This document shows, piece after piece, positions 1-9,178 of a stretch of 64,000 nt of DNA. How positions within the stretch are numbered: position 1 is the first letter of the stretch; every line of letters begins with the position of its first letter. Both the position numbers and the translations under genes were made by a program. Origin of the DNA: Saccharopolyspora_D taberi (lineage in GTDB: Bacteria > Actinomycetota > Actinomycetes > Mycobacteriales > Pseudonocardiaceae); NCBI RefSeq assembly GCF_039534165.1, contig NZ_BAAAUX010000013.1, positions 1 through 64,000 on the forward strand, read 5' to 3'. Below the pieces are notes generated by a model, which was not told where the DNA came from, searched no databases, and saw only the letters and a list, made by a program, of their open reading frames with translations.

Positions 1-976
1 GGGCGGCGGAGCCGCGTGGCCCCGAGGCCCGTGCGGCGGTCCGCCAGGACCGCGCGGGCCGTCGGGCGCGTCAGCGCCTGGCGGCGGGCCGGCCGGGCCG
101 CGAGGACCGTCGGGGAGATCAACGACCGGCTGCGGGCCGGAAGGCGGTCCGACGGGACCGCGAGGACCGTCGGGCGGATCAACGGCGGGCTGCGGGCCGG
201 AAGGCGGTCCGGCCGGACCGCGCGGGCCCTCGCGCAGATCAACACCCGGCGGCGGACCGCCGGGGCCACGCGGACCGTCAGGCATGTCAACAGCGGGCTG
301 CGGACCAGAAGACGGACCGCCATGACCACGCGGGCCCTCGGGCAGATCGCCGATCGGCTGCGGGCCAGAAGGCGGGCCAACCGGACCGCGCGGCCCATCA
401 GGCCCGTCAACAACCGGCTGCGGCCCCGAAGGCGGGCCAACAGGACCACGTAGGCCCTCAGGCGAGTCGACAACCTGCTGCGGACCGGAAGGGGGCCCAG
501 CAGGACCCCGCGGACCGTCAGGCAGATCAACACCCGGCGGCGGACCGCCGGGGCCACGCGGACCGTCAGGCATGTCAACAGCGGGCTGCGGACCAGAAGA
601 CGGACCGCCATGACCACGCGGGCCCTCGGGCAAGTCGCCGATCGGCTGCGGGCCGGAAGGCCCGCGAGGACCGTCAGGCAGATCAACGATCGGCTGCGGA
701 CCGGAAGGCGGTCCGGCCGGACCACGCAGACCCTCGGGCCCGTCCACGATCTGCTGCGGCCCCGAAGACGGACCAACGGGGCCCCACGGCCCGTCCGGCG
801 AGTCAACGATCGGCTGCGGACCGGAAGGCGGACCGGCCGGACCCCGCAGACCCTCAGGCCCGTCGACAACCGGCTGCGGGCCCGAAGGCGGACCAACCCA
901 CGGCCCCTCAGGCGAATCGACAACCGGCTGCGGGCCCGAAGGCGGACCAACCCACGGCCCCTCAGGCGAATCGACA
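1..976. repeat. 60-bp tandem repeats coding the collagen-like units
   Basis: Units of 60 bp (20 codons) lie in tandem, with a few 48-bp units that lack four codons. Copies differ mainly at positions that swap Asp/Glu, Arg/Trp, Pro/His and Val/Ala/Gly. A longer block of about 117 bp is duplicated, 235-351 matching 523-639 with one mismatch just after it. This is the pattern expected of expansion by slippage or unequal recombination within the gene. Confidence 0.85.
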
Positions 977-1461
977 NNNNNNNNNNNNNNNNNNNNNNNN
1001 NCCGCGGGCGGTCCGCTGGGCGGACCCGCGGGCGGCTGCGGGCCCGCGAAGATCCCGCCCGCGCGCGGGTCGTCGGCGAGGTCCCCGCCGAGCGAACCGG
1101 ACAGCTCGGCCGGGCGTTCCGCCGCGCCGAGCTCGCCCGACATCGCCGCCGGGCTCGGCCGGTCCGGGCGCTCCGGAGCCGGTCGGTTCGGCTGCGCCTG
1201 CCTGCGCTGCTCGTGCTCGAAGCGGTCGCTCAGGCGCTCGATGCGCTCCCAGAACGCGAACGGGTGCGGCTCGCCCGCCAGCGCGGCGAACTCCGACCGC
1301 AGGTCGAAGCGCATCGGCCGCGGCGCCGGACGCGGCGGACGTCCGCCGCCCGGCGGCGGTCCCTGCTGCGGTTCCCCGGGCGGCGCCGCGCGCCTGCCGC
1401 GCCCTCCCGGTTCGAAGCCCGCCGGCCCCGGCGAGGACGCCGGATTCTGCGGTGCCGTCAC
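1..1461 (-). CDS. Collagen-like Pro/Gly-rich repeat protein, 3' end cut by window edge
   Basis: Read on the minus strand from a GTG at 1461 (GGGGGA a few bases upstream) the frame stays open to base 1, about 487 codons with no stop. The first 150 residues are Pro/Arg-rich with one ordinary patch starting MRFDLRSEFAALAGEP and a WERIERLSDRFEHEQRR helix. After the N gap come 16-17 tandem units, mostly 20 residues, of the type PDGPRGPVGPPSGPQPVVDL. Each unit holds short Gly-X-Y runs broken by Ser, so the protein is collagen-like rather than true collagen. No signal peptide is visible at this start. The frame is the same on both sides of the gap, which supports the call. Plus-strand readings here are Arg-rich and lack initiation signals. 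The function is unknown. Confidence 0.7.
   Translation of the reverse strand, partial: MTAPQNPASSPGPAGFEPGGRGRRAAPPGEPQQGPPPGGGRPPRPAPRPMRFDLRSEFAALAGEPHPFAFWERIERLSDRFEHEQRRQAQPNRPAPERPDRPSPAAMSGELGAAERPAELSGSLGGDLADDPRAGGIFAGPQPPAGPPSGPPAXXXXXXXXXVDSPEGPWVGPPSGPQPVVDSPEGPWVGPPSGPQPVVDGPEGLRGPAGPPSGPQPIVDSPDGPWGPVGPSSGPQQIVDGPEGLRGPAGPPSGPQPIVDLPDGPRGPSGPQPIGDLPEGPRGHGGPSSGPQPAVDMPDGPRGPGGPPPGVDLPDGPRGPAGPPSGPQQVVDSPEGLRGPVGPPSGPQPVVDGPDGPRGPVGPPSGPQPIGDLPEGPRGHGGPSSGPQPAVDMPDGPRGPGGPPPGVDLREGPRGPAGPPSGPQPAVDPPDGPRGPVGPPSGPQPVVDLPDGPRGPAGPPPGADAPDGPRGPGGPPHGPRGHAAPPP
977..1001. other. Assembly gap (25 N)
   Basis: A run of 25 N sits where the tandem repeats begin. The reading frame on both sides is the same with this gap size. 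The true length could still differ by whole repeat units, since such arrays commonly collapse in assembly. Confidence 0.95.
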
Positions 1462-1935
1462 GATTCCCCCAGGTCTTCGGTGTTGCCGGGCCCCGCCGAG
1501 GTCACCCCTCCGCCGCGTTCACCCATACCGACGCAAGCGAGCATGTCGTCGTTCCCCACTCAGACGACCGTGATCACGCGATCCGCCGACGGCCTCTGCA
1601 CCGCCGCCGGTCTGCCTGCCACCTGCGCTGATCGCGACATCACGAGCCCCCTCGTTGCTTTCGTTACCGCCGAAGGACAGTAGCAGCCCCGCCTGGCCGT
1701 CATCGGGGTTTCACCGAAGAGCAACCAAGCCCCCCGCCCGGACCACGGGAAACCGCCGCATGCCAACGAAAACGCGGTCCCGCCGGCCCGCCGGACCGGA
1801 TCCCGCAAACCGGACATATTTACTAGACCATTTGGTGCCGTTAATCACTTGGCCGCAACCTTCGGTGGCGTAGGTCGACATCGACGCGCCAATGTGGTCC
1901 GGGTTCACCACAGGTGCGCGGAAAGGAACAGGTCG
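1462..1935. other. Divergent intergenic region with AT-rich promoter patch
   Basis: 474 bp separate the divergent collagen-like gene and the SGNH hydrolase gene. I see no convincing gene. An AT-rich patch at about 1814-1853 stands out from the GC-rich surroundings and is the likely promoter zone for the downstream hydrolase. Confidence 0.4.
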
Positions 1936-2772
1936 ATGGGCGAATGGGGGCAGCCGCGGGACGTCGACGCGGCAGGGCTGGACAGCTTCGTCGCGCTGGG
2001 CGACAGCTTCACCGAGGGTCTGGACGACCTCCGTCCCGACGGCGGGTACCGGGGCTGGGCGGACCGCCTGGCCGAACACCTCGCGACCGCGAACCCGCGG
2101 CTGCGCTACGCCAACCTCGCCGTTCGCGGAAAGCTGATCCGCCAGATCGTCGACGACCAGGTGCCGCAGGCGATCGAGTTCGGACCCTCGCTGGTGTCGT
2201 TCACCGCCGGCGGCAACGACATCATCCGGCCCGGGAGCGACCCGGACGCGGTCGCCGAGGTCTTCGACTCCGCGGTCGCCCGGCTGGCGGCCACCGGCGC
2301 GGAGATCCTGATCGGCACCGGCTTCGACACCCGCGACACCCCGGTGCTCAAGCACGTCCGGGGCAAGGTCGGCACCTACAACTCCCACCTGCGCTCGATC
2401 GCCGACAAGTACGGCTGCCGGGTGCTCGACCTGTGGTCCATGCAGGTCCTCCAGGACCCCCGGGCCTGGGGCGAGGACCGGCTGCACCTGTCCCCCGAAG
2501 GCCACCGCCGGGTCGCGCTGCGCGCGTGCGAGGCGCTTGGCGTCCCGGTGACCGAGGACTGGCGGGAGCCGTGGCCGCCACTGGAGGAGCAGTCCTGGCG
2601 CACCCAGCGCATCCAGGACATCCAGTGGGCGCGCGAGTTCCTGGCACCGTGGATCGGCCGCCGCCTGCGCGGCCAGTCCAGCGGCGACGGCCGCACCCCG
2701 AAGCGCCCCCACCTGGAGCGCCTCTGCACCACCCAGGCGACCGACACCAAGCGCTCGGCGGACCAGCACTGA
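1936..2772 (+). CDS. SGNH/GDSL-family hydrolase
   Basis: A 278-residue predicted esterase/lipase-type hydrolase. Block I is FVALGDSFTEG (catalytic Ser near residue 20), block III is the TAGGNDI sequence (oxyanion Asn), and block V is DRLHLSPEGHRR, which supplies the Asp-x-x-His of the triad. No signal peptide or membrane segment is visible, so it is probably cytoplasmic. The ATG at 1936 is chosen because AAAGGA lies 8 bases upstream and the homologous part starts just after it; longer readings add only low-complexity Arg-rich sequence. It is a single gene convergent with the SARP regulator. The natural substrate cannot be told from sequence. Confidence 0.88.
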   Translation: MGEWGQPRDVDAAGLDSFVALGDSFTEGLDDLRPDGGYRGWADRLAEHLATANPRLRYANLAVRGKLIRQIVDDQVPQAIEFGPSLVSFTAGGNDIIRPGSDPDAVAEVFDSAVARLAATGAEILIGTGFDTRDTPVLKHVRGKVGTYNSHLRSIADKYGCRVLDLWSMQVLQDPRAWGEDRLHLSPEGHRRVALRACEALGVPVTEDWREPWPPLEEQSWRTQRIQDIQWAREFLAPWIGRRLRGQSSGDGRTPKRPHLERLCTTQATDTKRSADQH

Positions 2773-3143
2773 CCCCTCGAAGTTGAAGCGGCGGTGCCGG
2801 TCACCACCGGCACCGCCAAGCAACGGGACAGGACCCGAAAAGACGAAGTGCGGGCGCCGTGGTCGACTCCACCCCTGACCACGGGCCCGCACGTACCCCC
2901 ACGTCCATTCGGGAGGAACCAGTCCCGAATGCCTACCCCCCTAGCGGTCGTCCCGACCCGCTCCCACCCACGCGAGCGCAGGCCGGGACGACCGGGCGAC
3001 AAATCCCCCCTAGATTCCCCCAGAGCCGCCCGTTGTCCGGACCATGCACGGCTGATTCGGACACCATGAAGAGTGCCCGAGGCCACTATGCGGTGGCTAC
3101 ACGCTCGCTAAACGCGGCCAAAACGGGCCCGCTGACCTGGGCT
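2773..3143. other. Convergent intergenic region with two inverted repeats
   Basis: 371 bp lie between the 3' ends of the SGNH and SARP genes. They hold the perfect hairpin at 2790-2817 and a looser inverted repeat with 10-bp arms GGTCGTCCCG at 2946-2955 and 2984-2993. The second may end transcription coming from the regulator on the minus strand. No gene is supported. Confidence 0.5.
2790..2817 (+). terminator. Hairpin terminator after SGNH hydrolase gene
   Basis: A perfect 12-bp stem, GGCGGTGCCGGT with its complement, around a CACC loop, 17 bases after the stop. There is no T-tract, as is usual for strong GC hairpins in actinobacteria. Confidence 0.6.
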
Positions 3144-6059
3144 TCAACCGTTCTGCCAAGTGGTTGGCAAATCTCCGAGGCGCTTGCGGACCTCGTCCGC
3201 GCGGTGCGAACCGACCGTCTCGAAGATCGTCAGCGCGGTCTCCCACCGGGTCCGCGCGACCGAGAGGTCACCCCGCGAGAACGCCGACTCCCCCAGCCCC
3301 AGGTAGGCCGCCGCCTGCCGCTCCAGCGAGCCGCAGCTCTGCGCGACCTCCAGGGCCTCGTGATGGTAGCGCTCGCCCTCGGCGATGCGGCCCAGTTCGA
3401 TCGAGACCTCGCCGCAGTTGTTCAGCACCATGGCCAGGGTTTCGAGGTCGTCGGCCTCCCGGTACATCACCTCGGCCTCGCGCAGGTGCGCCAGCGCCTC
3501 CTCCAGGTTGCCGTTGACCTGCTCGACCTGGGCGAGGTTGTTCAGCGCTCCCGCCTCCCGGTAGCGGTCGCCGAGCGTCCGGTACGCCTCCAGCGCCTCC
3601 CGGCAGTGGCCCTGCGCCTCGTCGTAGCGGCCGAGCCGGAACAGCACCGCGCCCATGTTGACCTGGGTCAGCGCGAGCAGCGCGGGATCACCGGTGGTCA
3701 TCGCCTCCCGGTGGGACTCGGCGTAGTGGGTCAGCGCGGCCTCCGGCTGCCCGGACCGGGAGTAGGCCACGCCGAGCCCCGCCGACATCAGCAGCTTGCC
3801 GACCCCGTCGTGCACCGCGCGGGCCGAGTCCAGGCCGTCGCTGTAGATCTGGATCCAGTCCTCCCACGGGCAGCGCACCATGAGGTAGTTGAACTGCAAC
3901 CGCACCAGCGGCCAGGCCAGCTCGTGCATGCCCTCGGCGTTGGCGACCCGCACCGCGGCGACCAGGTTGGACCACTCGGCGTCGAACCACTCCAGCGCCT
4001 CGGCGCGGCTGGTGATCTCCGGGCGGGCCACGGTCCCGTCACCGGCGAAGTCGAGCGCGTCCCGCGCGGGCCGCAGGAAGCGCCGCGCGTGGTCGGCGAC
4101 CACCAGGTAGTAGTGCAGCAGCCTGCGCAGGGCGGCGTCGTCCTCTTCGGACAGCCGGGAAATCGTTTGCCTGCCATCGGAGCTGGCGAGCAGGTCCCGC
4201 GCGTAGACGCGGAGCAGGTCGTGCATGCCGAACCGGTCCGATCCCGGTTCGGTCACCAGGTGCGCGAGCGCCAGCGCCCGCAGCCTGCGCCGCGCGCTCG
4301 GCGGGTCGGTGCCGCACAGCGCGGCGGCGGCGTGCCCGGTGAAGGTGTGCCCGGGGACCAGCCCGAGCAGCCGGAACGTCTTGGCGTGCAGCGGATGCAG
4401 GTTGCGGTAGGAGATGTCGAAGGCGCGCCGGACGCTGGTGTCGGCGTCGTCGATGTCCAGCGCGTGCAGGCGGTAGCGCTCGTCAGTCAGCTCGTGCACG
4501 AGGTCGGCGACCCCGCGCGCCGGGTTGGCCGCCAGTCGCGCGGCGGCGATGCGCAGCGCCAGCGGAAGTCCGCCGCACAGCTCGGCGAGTTCGCGCGCGG
4601 CAGCGGGTTCCGACTCCGACGTGCCCGGAGTGCCCGCGCGGTCGAGCAGTTCGACGGCGGTCTCGGTCGGCAGCGTCTCCAGCGGCAGCACGACCGCGCC
4701 GCTGCGCACCACCAGCCCGTCCAGCCTGCGCCTGCTGGTGACCAGCACCAGCGACTCGGAGCTGCCCGGCAGCAGCGGGCGGACCTGCTCGGAGTCGCGC
4801 GCGTTGTCCAGCAGCACCAGCACCCGGCGGTCGGCCAGCAGCGACCGGTAGAGCGCGGTGCGGTCGTCGACGTCGACCGGGATCGCGTCCGCCGCCACGC
4901 CCAGCGTCTTGAGCATGCTGGTCAGCGCCTCGCCCGGCGCCAGCGGCGCGCGCTCGGAGTCGAACCCGCGCAGCGAGGCGTAGAGCTGGCCGTCGGGGAA
5001 CGACTCGGCGACCCGGTGCGCCCAGGTCACCGCGAGCGCGCTCTTGCCGACGCCCGCGGTTCCGGTGAGCACCGCCAGCAGGTTCACCGACCCGCGTTCG
5101 CGCTGGGTCAGCAGCCGGTCGAGCGCGGTGAGCTCCCGCTCCCTGCCGACGAACCCGGCGACCGCCGGCGGGAGCTCGGCCGGGATCGGCCGCCCGATCC
5201 CGACGTCGGGCACCGCGGCGTCGACGACCTGCCGCCGCTGCGAGCCCAGCAGCGTGTCGTCGTCGCGCAGCAGCCGCTCGTAGAGGCCGCGCAGTTCCGG
5301 GCCGGGGTCGATGCCGAGCTCGTTGGACAGCCGCTGCCGCAGCACGTGGTAGCGGGCCTGGGCCTCGGCGCGGTGTCCGGCGCGGTAGCTGGCGAGCATC
5401 AGCTGGCCGGTGAGCCGCTCCCGCAGCGGGTACTGCTCGACCAATGTGGACAGTTCCACCACGAGGTGGTGGTGGCGGCCGAGGTCGAGGTCGGCGGCGA
5501 CGCGCTCCTCCAGCGCGAGCAGCCGGAGCTCGTCGAGGTTCGGGGCGACCATCCGGTGCAGCTGGCTGGAGGTGACGTCGGCCAGCACCGGGCCCCGCCA
5601 CAGCGCGAGGGCCTCGGTGAGCAGCCGCGACCGCTCCTCCGGGGCGAGGCCGTAGGCGCGGTTGACCAGCCCGCGGGCGCGGTGGGCGTCGATGCGCTCG
5701 GCGTCGACGTTGAGCACGTAGCCGGGCGAGCGGGTGACGATCTCCGGCCGGTCGGCGTCCGCGCTCTCGGCGAACAGCTTGCGCAGCTTGGAGATATAGC
5801 CGTGGAGGATGGTGCGGGCGCTGGCGGGCGGGTCGTCGCCCCAGAGGGTGTCGATGAGCCGGTCCATCGGCACGATCTGGTTCGGCTCCAGCAGCAGGCA
5901 CGCCAGCGTGCTGCGCACGCCGGAGCTGCCGATGGGCAGCGCGACACCGTCGGCGAGGACCTCCATCGGGCCGAGCACGCGGAACTCGAAGCCCGTGCCC
6001 GGCGCACCGGACGAGTCTTCCAGCGGTGACATGCTTCCCGAAATCCGATTCGCGCTCAT
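3144..6059 (-). CDS. AfsR/SARP-family regulator with BTAD, NB-ARC and TPR domains
   Basis: A roughly 970-residue transcriptional regulator. It has an OmpR-type winged helix (about residues 20-100, starting FEFRVLGPMEVLADG), a bacterial transcriptional activation domain to about 255, and an NB-ARC-type ATPase with Walker A TGTAGVGKSALA near residue 340. A helical C-terminal half contains TPR-like repeats such as NNLAQVEQVNGNLEEA. This is the full-length AfsR architecture, not a short SARP. The start is uncertain: ATG 6059 is taken, while ATG 6068 and TTG 6080 are in frame and none has a strong ribosome site. It diverges from the ADP-ribosylglycohydrolase gene. No biosynthetic cluster lies beside it, so its target is unknown. 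Confidence 0.93.
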   Translation of the reverse strand: MSANRISGSMSPLEDSSGAPGTGFEFRVLGPMEVLADGVALPIGSSGVRSTLACLLLEPNQIVPMDRLIDTLWGDDPPASARTILHGYISKLRKLFAESADADRPEIVTRSPGYVLNVDAERIDAHRARGLVNRAYGLAPEERSRLLTEALALWRGPVLADVTSSQLHRMVAPNLDELRLLALEERVAADLDLGRHHHLVVELSTLVEQYPLRERLTGQLMLASYRAGHRAEAQARYHVLRQRLSNELGIDPGPELRGLYERLLRDDDTLLGSQRRQVVDAAVPDVGIGRPIPAELPPAVAGFVGRERELTALDRLLTQRERGSVNLLAVLTGTAGVGKSALAVTWAHRVAESFPDGQLYASLRGFDSERAPLAPGEALTSMLKTLGVAADAIPVDVDDRTALYRSLLADRRVLVLLDNARDSEQVRPLLPGSSESLVLVTSRRRLDGLVVRSGAVVLPLETLPTETAVELLDRAGTPGTSESEPAAARELAELCGGLPLALRIAAARLAANPARGVADLVHELTDERYRLHALDIDDADTSVRRAFDISYRNLHPLHAKTFRLLGLVPGHTFTGHAAAALCGTDPPSARRRLRALALAHLVTEPGSDRFGMHDLLRVYARDLLASSDGRQTISRLSEEDDAALRRLLHYYLVVADHARRFLRPARDALDFAGDGTVARPEITSRAEALEWFDAEWSNLVAAVRVANAEGMHELAWPLVRLQFNYLMVRCPWEDWIQIYSDGLDSARAVHDGVGKLLMSAGLGVAYSRSGQPEAALTHYAESHREAMTTGDPALLALTQVNMGAVLFRLGRYDEAQGHCREALEAYRTLGDRYREAGALNNLAQVEQVNGNLEEALAHLREAEVMYREADDLETLAMVLNNCGEVSIELGRIAEGERYHHEALEVAQSCGSLERQAAAYLGLGESAFSRGDLSVARTRWETALTIFETVGSHRADEVRKRLGDLPTTWQNG

Positions 6060-6326
6060 TTTTCTCATGGACAGTTTCAACCACCGGTCCGCGCGGAGTC
6101 CACACCCCGCCCCGCACCCCTGGCCGAAGCGGACACACGGTAACCAGCGCCGCCCGGGCGGCCTTCGGCACCCGGCACGTGATTCACCCCAATGGAGGTA
6201 TGCCGGATTCGCCGTGGTCGATGTGCGCCTTTCGACCCGAACACTCCCCGGGGTCGATCACGCCCAGTACAGTCAGGGGGACCGCCGATCACCCGAACGA
6301 GGACCACTGTGGAAGGAGCGCCGTCT

Positions 6327-7361
6327 GTGTCCACATCGTCCACAGTGGTCGATCGGGCCGTCGGATGCCTGCTCGGAGGGGCCCTGGGCGATTCGCTCGG
6401 CGCTCCGGTGGAGTTCCAGCAACTGGCCGACATCCGCGCGGAGTACGGCGAGAACGGCCTCACCGAGCCGCCGCCGCAGGCGCTGCTGGGCGATGCCACC
6501 CAGATGTCGCTGTTCACCGGTGAGGGCTACCTGCACGCCTGGACCACGGGCAACAACGGCGGGCAGTGGCGACCGGTCGAATCCGTCGCCGCCGCGTACC
6601 GCCGCTGGCTCATCACCCAGCAGGAGGACAAGCCGCAGCCCGGCGCGACCGGCCTGCTCGCCGAACCCGAGCTGTACGCCAACCGCGCGCCCGGGCTGAC
6701 CAGCCTGCGCGCGCTCGGCGAACCCGAGCTCGGCACCCCGGACCGGCCGCGCAACAGCTCGAAGGGCTGCGGCGGCGTGGACCGCAGCGCGCCGGTCGGC
6801 TTCTCCCCCACCGCCGAGATGGCCTACCAGCTCGGCTGCCAGTTCGCCGCGCTCACCCACGGCGGCGCGGGCGGCTGGGCGTCCGCGGGCGCGCTGTCGC
6901 TGATCGTGCACCTGGTCGCGGTGCAGGGCAGGCGGCTGCCTGCCGCGGTCGACCAGGCAACCGGCCGGGTGCTGCGCGACGACGGCGAAACCGCCGCCGC
7001 GCTGGCGGAGGCCTCGACGCTGGCCCGGCTCGGCGGCAGCGTCGGGCACATCGAGCACCTCGGGCAGGGCTGGATCGGACCGGAAGCGCTGGCGATCGGC
7101 GTGTACTGCGCGCTCGCGCTGCCCAAGCCGGGGCAGTTCAGCGACGCCCTGCGGCTGGCGGCCAACCACTCCGGGCACAGCGACTCCACCGCCGCGATCA
7201 CCGGCAGCGTCCTCGGCGCCCGGCACGGGACCGCGGTGCTGCCGCGCGCCTGGCTGGGCAGGCTGGAGCTGGCCGACGTCATCGAGCGCATCGGCCACGA
7301 CCTCGGTGCGTCCTGCGTCGGCGAGAACTTCAACCAGCGCCGCTACCTCGGCCTCAGCTGA
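6327..7361 (+). CDS. ADP-ribosylglycohydrolase family protein
   Basis: A 344-residue member of the DraG/ADP-ribosyl-hydrolase fold, which removes ADP-ribose from proteins or small molecules using a binuclear metal centre. Family marks are the N-terminal CLLGGALGDSLGAPVEF and the C-terminal NHSGHSDSTAAITGSVLGA, which carries the acidic metal ligands. The GTG at 6327 is preferred because GGAAGGAG lies 8 bases before it and the homology begins directly after; an upstream ATG at 6192 adds 45 residues of unlikely Arg/Pro-rich sequence. No ADP-ribosyltransferase is nearby, so the substrate is unknown. Confidence 0.92.
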   Translation: MSTSSTVVDRAVGCLLGGALGDSLGAPVEFQQLADIRAEYGENGLTEPPPQALLGDATQMSLFTGEGYLHAWTTGNNGGQWRPVESVAAAYRRWLITQQEDKPQPGATGLLAEPELYANRAPGLTSLRALGEPELGTPDRPRNSSKGCGGVDRSAPVGFSPTAEMAYQLGCQFAALTHGGAGGWASAGALSLIVHLVAVQGRRLPAAVDQATGRVLRDDGETAAALAEASTLARLGGSVGHIEHLGQGWIGPEALAIGVYCALALPKPGQFSDALRLAANHSGHSDSTAAITGSVLGARHGTAVLPRAWLGRLELADVIERIGHDLGASCVGENFNQRRYLGLS

Positions 7362-7546
7362 GGCGGAAAATCACGCCGAAATTCCGGCAGACGCGGTCGA
7401 TCGCCACGCTGCGTCCCGCACAGGTCGACGCAGCGCAGCGGATCTGCCGAGAAGAAACGGAAAATTCCACGGGAACGGCAAAACCGCGTGGAAAATGCCG
7501 GATCCGAGCGGGCCCGGACGTCGGCACCCGCTGGCAAGCTCAGCTC

Positions 7547-8014
7547 ATGAACGCGCTCGTCGCCGAGGACTTCGCGGTGCCCCGCGAACTCGTCACCGAA
7601 CACTTCCGCCTGGAACCGCTGGGTGAACGGCACAACAGCGCCGACCACGCCGCGTGGACCACCAGCATCGACCACATCCGCGCGACCCCCGGCTTCGACG
7701 GCCGCTCCTGGCCACCGGAGCAGGGCATGTCGCTGGCCGACAACCTCGCCGACCTGCGGCGGCACGCCGACGACTTCGCCCGGCGCACCGGGTTCACCTA
7801 CACCGTGATCGACCGGATCATCGGTGACGTGATCGGCTGCGTCTACATCCACCCGGACCACGAAGGCGGAACCGGGGTCGTGGTCCGCTCCTGGGTCCGC
7901 CAGGACCGGGCCGAGCTCGACGACGTCCTGCACGAGGTCGTGCGCGAGTGGTTGTCGGCGCGGTGGCCGTTCCCGAGCGTGAGCTACCCGGGCCGCGATC
8001 ACGCGCGAATTTGA
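7547..8014 (+). CDS. GNAT-like N-acetyltransferase
   Basis: A 155-residue protein that looks like a GNAT acetyltransferase: a strand pair around TYTVIDRIIGDVIGCVYIHP matches the central sheet of the fold, followed by a segment ending SYPGRDH. The classic acetyl-CoA loop Q/RxxGxG/A is not clear, so activity is an inference from overall pattern. The ATG at 7547 is chosen over an enormous upstream extension that only reads the other strand of the preceding gene. There is no good ribosome site. It follows the ADP-ribosylglycohydrolase gene by 185 bp and is convergent with ectD. Confidence 0.7.
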   Translation: MNALVAEDFAVPRELVTEHFRLEPLGERHNSADHAAWTTSIDHIRATPGFDGRSWPPEQGMSLADNLADLRRHADDFARRTGFTYTVIDRIIGDVIGCVYIHPDHEGGTGVVVRSWVRQDRAELDDVLHEVVREWLSARWPFPSVSYPGRDHARI

Positions 8015-8023
8015 CCGGACGGG

Positions 8024-8049
8024 AAAAAGGGCACCCGCGGGTGCCCCTT
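8024..8049. terminator. Bidirectional terminator between GNAT gene and ectD
   Basis: A perfect 18-bp palindrome GGGCACCCGCGGGTGCCC (8029-8046) has an A-run on its left and CTT on its right, in the 47-bp gap between two convergent genes. Either transcript would form the hairpin. Confidence 0.75.
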
Positions 8050-8061
8050 CGCCACCGGCCG

Positions 8062-8964
8062 CTACCGGCGCACCGGCGTGAAGTCCCGCGCGGCCACGAA
8101 GTCCGGCCGCGGGCTGCTCGCCGAGAACGGCTCGACGAGGGCGTTGTCCACGCTGTTGAACACCACGAAGATGTTCGAGCGCGGGAACGGCGTGATGTTG
8201 TTGCCGGAGCCGTGCATGCAGTTGGAGTCGAACCACAGCGCCGACCCGGCCGGTCCGGTGAACTGCTCGATCCCGTGCTCGTAGCCGAGCTTGGTGATCT
8301 CGTCCTCGCCGGGCACGCCGACCCGCTGCTCCTTGAGCGACGACTTGTAGTTGTCGTCCGGGGTCTCGCCCACGCAGGACACGAACGTCCTGTGCGCGCC
8401 CGGCATGATCATCAGACCGCCGTTGAACGGGTAGTTGTCGGTCAGCGCGATCGAGATGCTCACCGCGCGCATCGCGGGCATGCCGTCCTCGGCGTGCCAG
8501 GTCTCGAAGTCGGAGTGCCAGTAGAAGCCGCTGCCCCGGAAACCGGGCATGTAGTTGATGCGGCTCTGGTGAACGTAGACGTCCGACCCCAGGATCTGCC
8601 GCGCGCGGTCCAGCACCCGCGGATCCGCGACGAGCTCGGCGATCAGATCGCTGACGCGGTGCACCTCGAAGATCGAGCGCACCTCGTCGGACTCCTTCTC
8701 CACCACGGTCCGCTCGTCGGCCCGGACCCGAGGATCGCTGGTCAGCCGGGTGAGCTCCTGCCAGTAGGTCTGCACCTCCGCCGGGGACAGCAGCCCCTCG
8801 ACGGTGTGGAACCCCTTGGCCTCGTGGGCGGCCAGTTCGTCGGCCGTGGCGGGACCGGAGCTGACCCCGGGCCACACGGTCGGATCCTGGCGATCGATCA
8901 GAGCCGGTTCGGAGCCCACCCGCGTCGGGTAGCGGTCCTGGGTACTCAGATCGGCGACGGTCAT
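8062..8964 (-). CDS. ectD: Ectoine 5-hydroxylase
   Basis: A 300-residue iron(II)/2-oxoglutarate-dependent dioxygenase that converts ectoine to 5-hydroxyectoine. The Fe ligands are visible as the His-x-Asp of YWHSDFETWH and the distal His of NCMHGSGNN; the conserved HQSRINYMPGFRGSGF stretch lines the active site. The length matches EctD proteins. The ATG at 8964 is set by a near-perfect AAGGAGG 8-9 bases upstream; longer readings extend into the ectC-ectD spacer. It is the last gene of ectABCD, 214 bp after ectC, and that wide spacer could hold its own promoter. Confidence 0.97.
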   Translation of the reverse strand: MTVADLSTQDRYPTRVGSEPALIDRQDPTVWPGVSSGPATADELAAHEAKGFHTVEGLLSPAEVQTYWQELTRLTSDPRVRADERTVVEKESDEVRSIFEVHRVSDLIAELVADPRVLDRARQILGSDVYVHQSRINYMPGFRGSGFYWHSDFETWHAEDGMPAMRAVSISIALTDNYPFNGGLMIMPGAHRTFVSCVGETPDDNYKSSLKEQRVGVPGEDEITKLGYEHGIEQFTGPAGSALWFDSNCMHGSGNNITPFPRSNIFVVFNSVDNALVEPFSASSPRPDFVAARDFTPVRR

Positions 8965-9178
8965 GTGTTGCGCCTCCTTCGCGAATTCCCGCCGGAGCGG
9001 CCGGTGCCCGGGGCACCACCGCCATTTCTCGGTTCCTCGTTTGAGAGGTTCCCCTTGTCCCGCAAGGGGAAGACCGTTCAAGCACCAGGGCGGTGGGTAG
9101 AACCGGTCAGAGACCGGAATACCCACCGCCCGCGGCGAATATGCCTGTCGCAGCGCTGCCGCTGCGGTGGCGCCGAGG

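Noticed and set aside
16..1683. Plus-strand Arg-rich open frames across the left repeat region
   Set aside because: They are the complement of the collagen-like frame, lack ribosome sites and have Arg-rich composition from reading GC-rich Pro/Gly codons backwards.
2859..6029. Plus-strand frame of over 1000 codons opposite the AfsR-like gene
   Set aside because: It is the antisense shadow of a gene with clear domains; high GC keeps such frames open. It has no recognisable domain.
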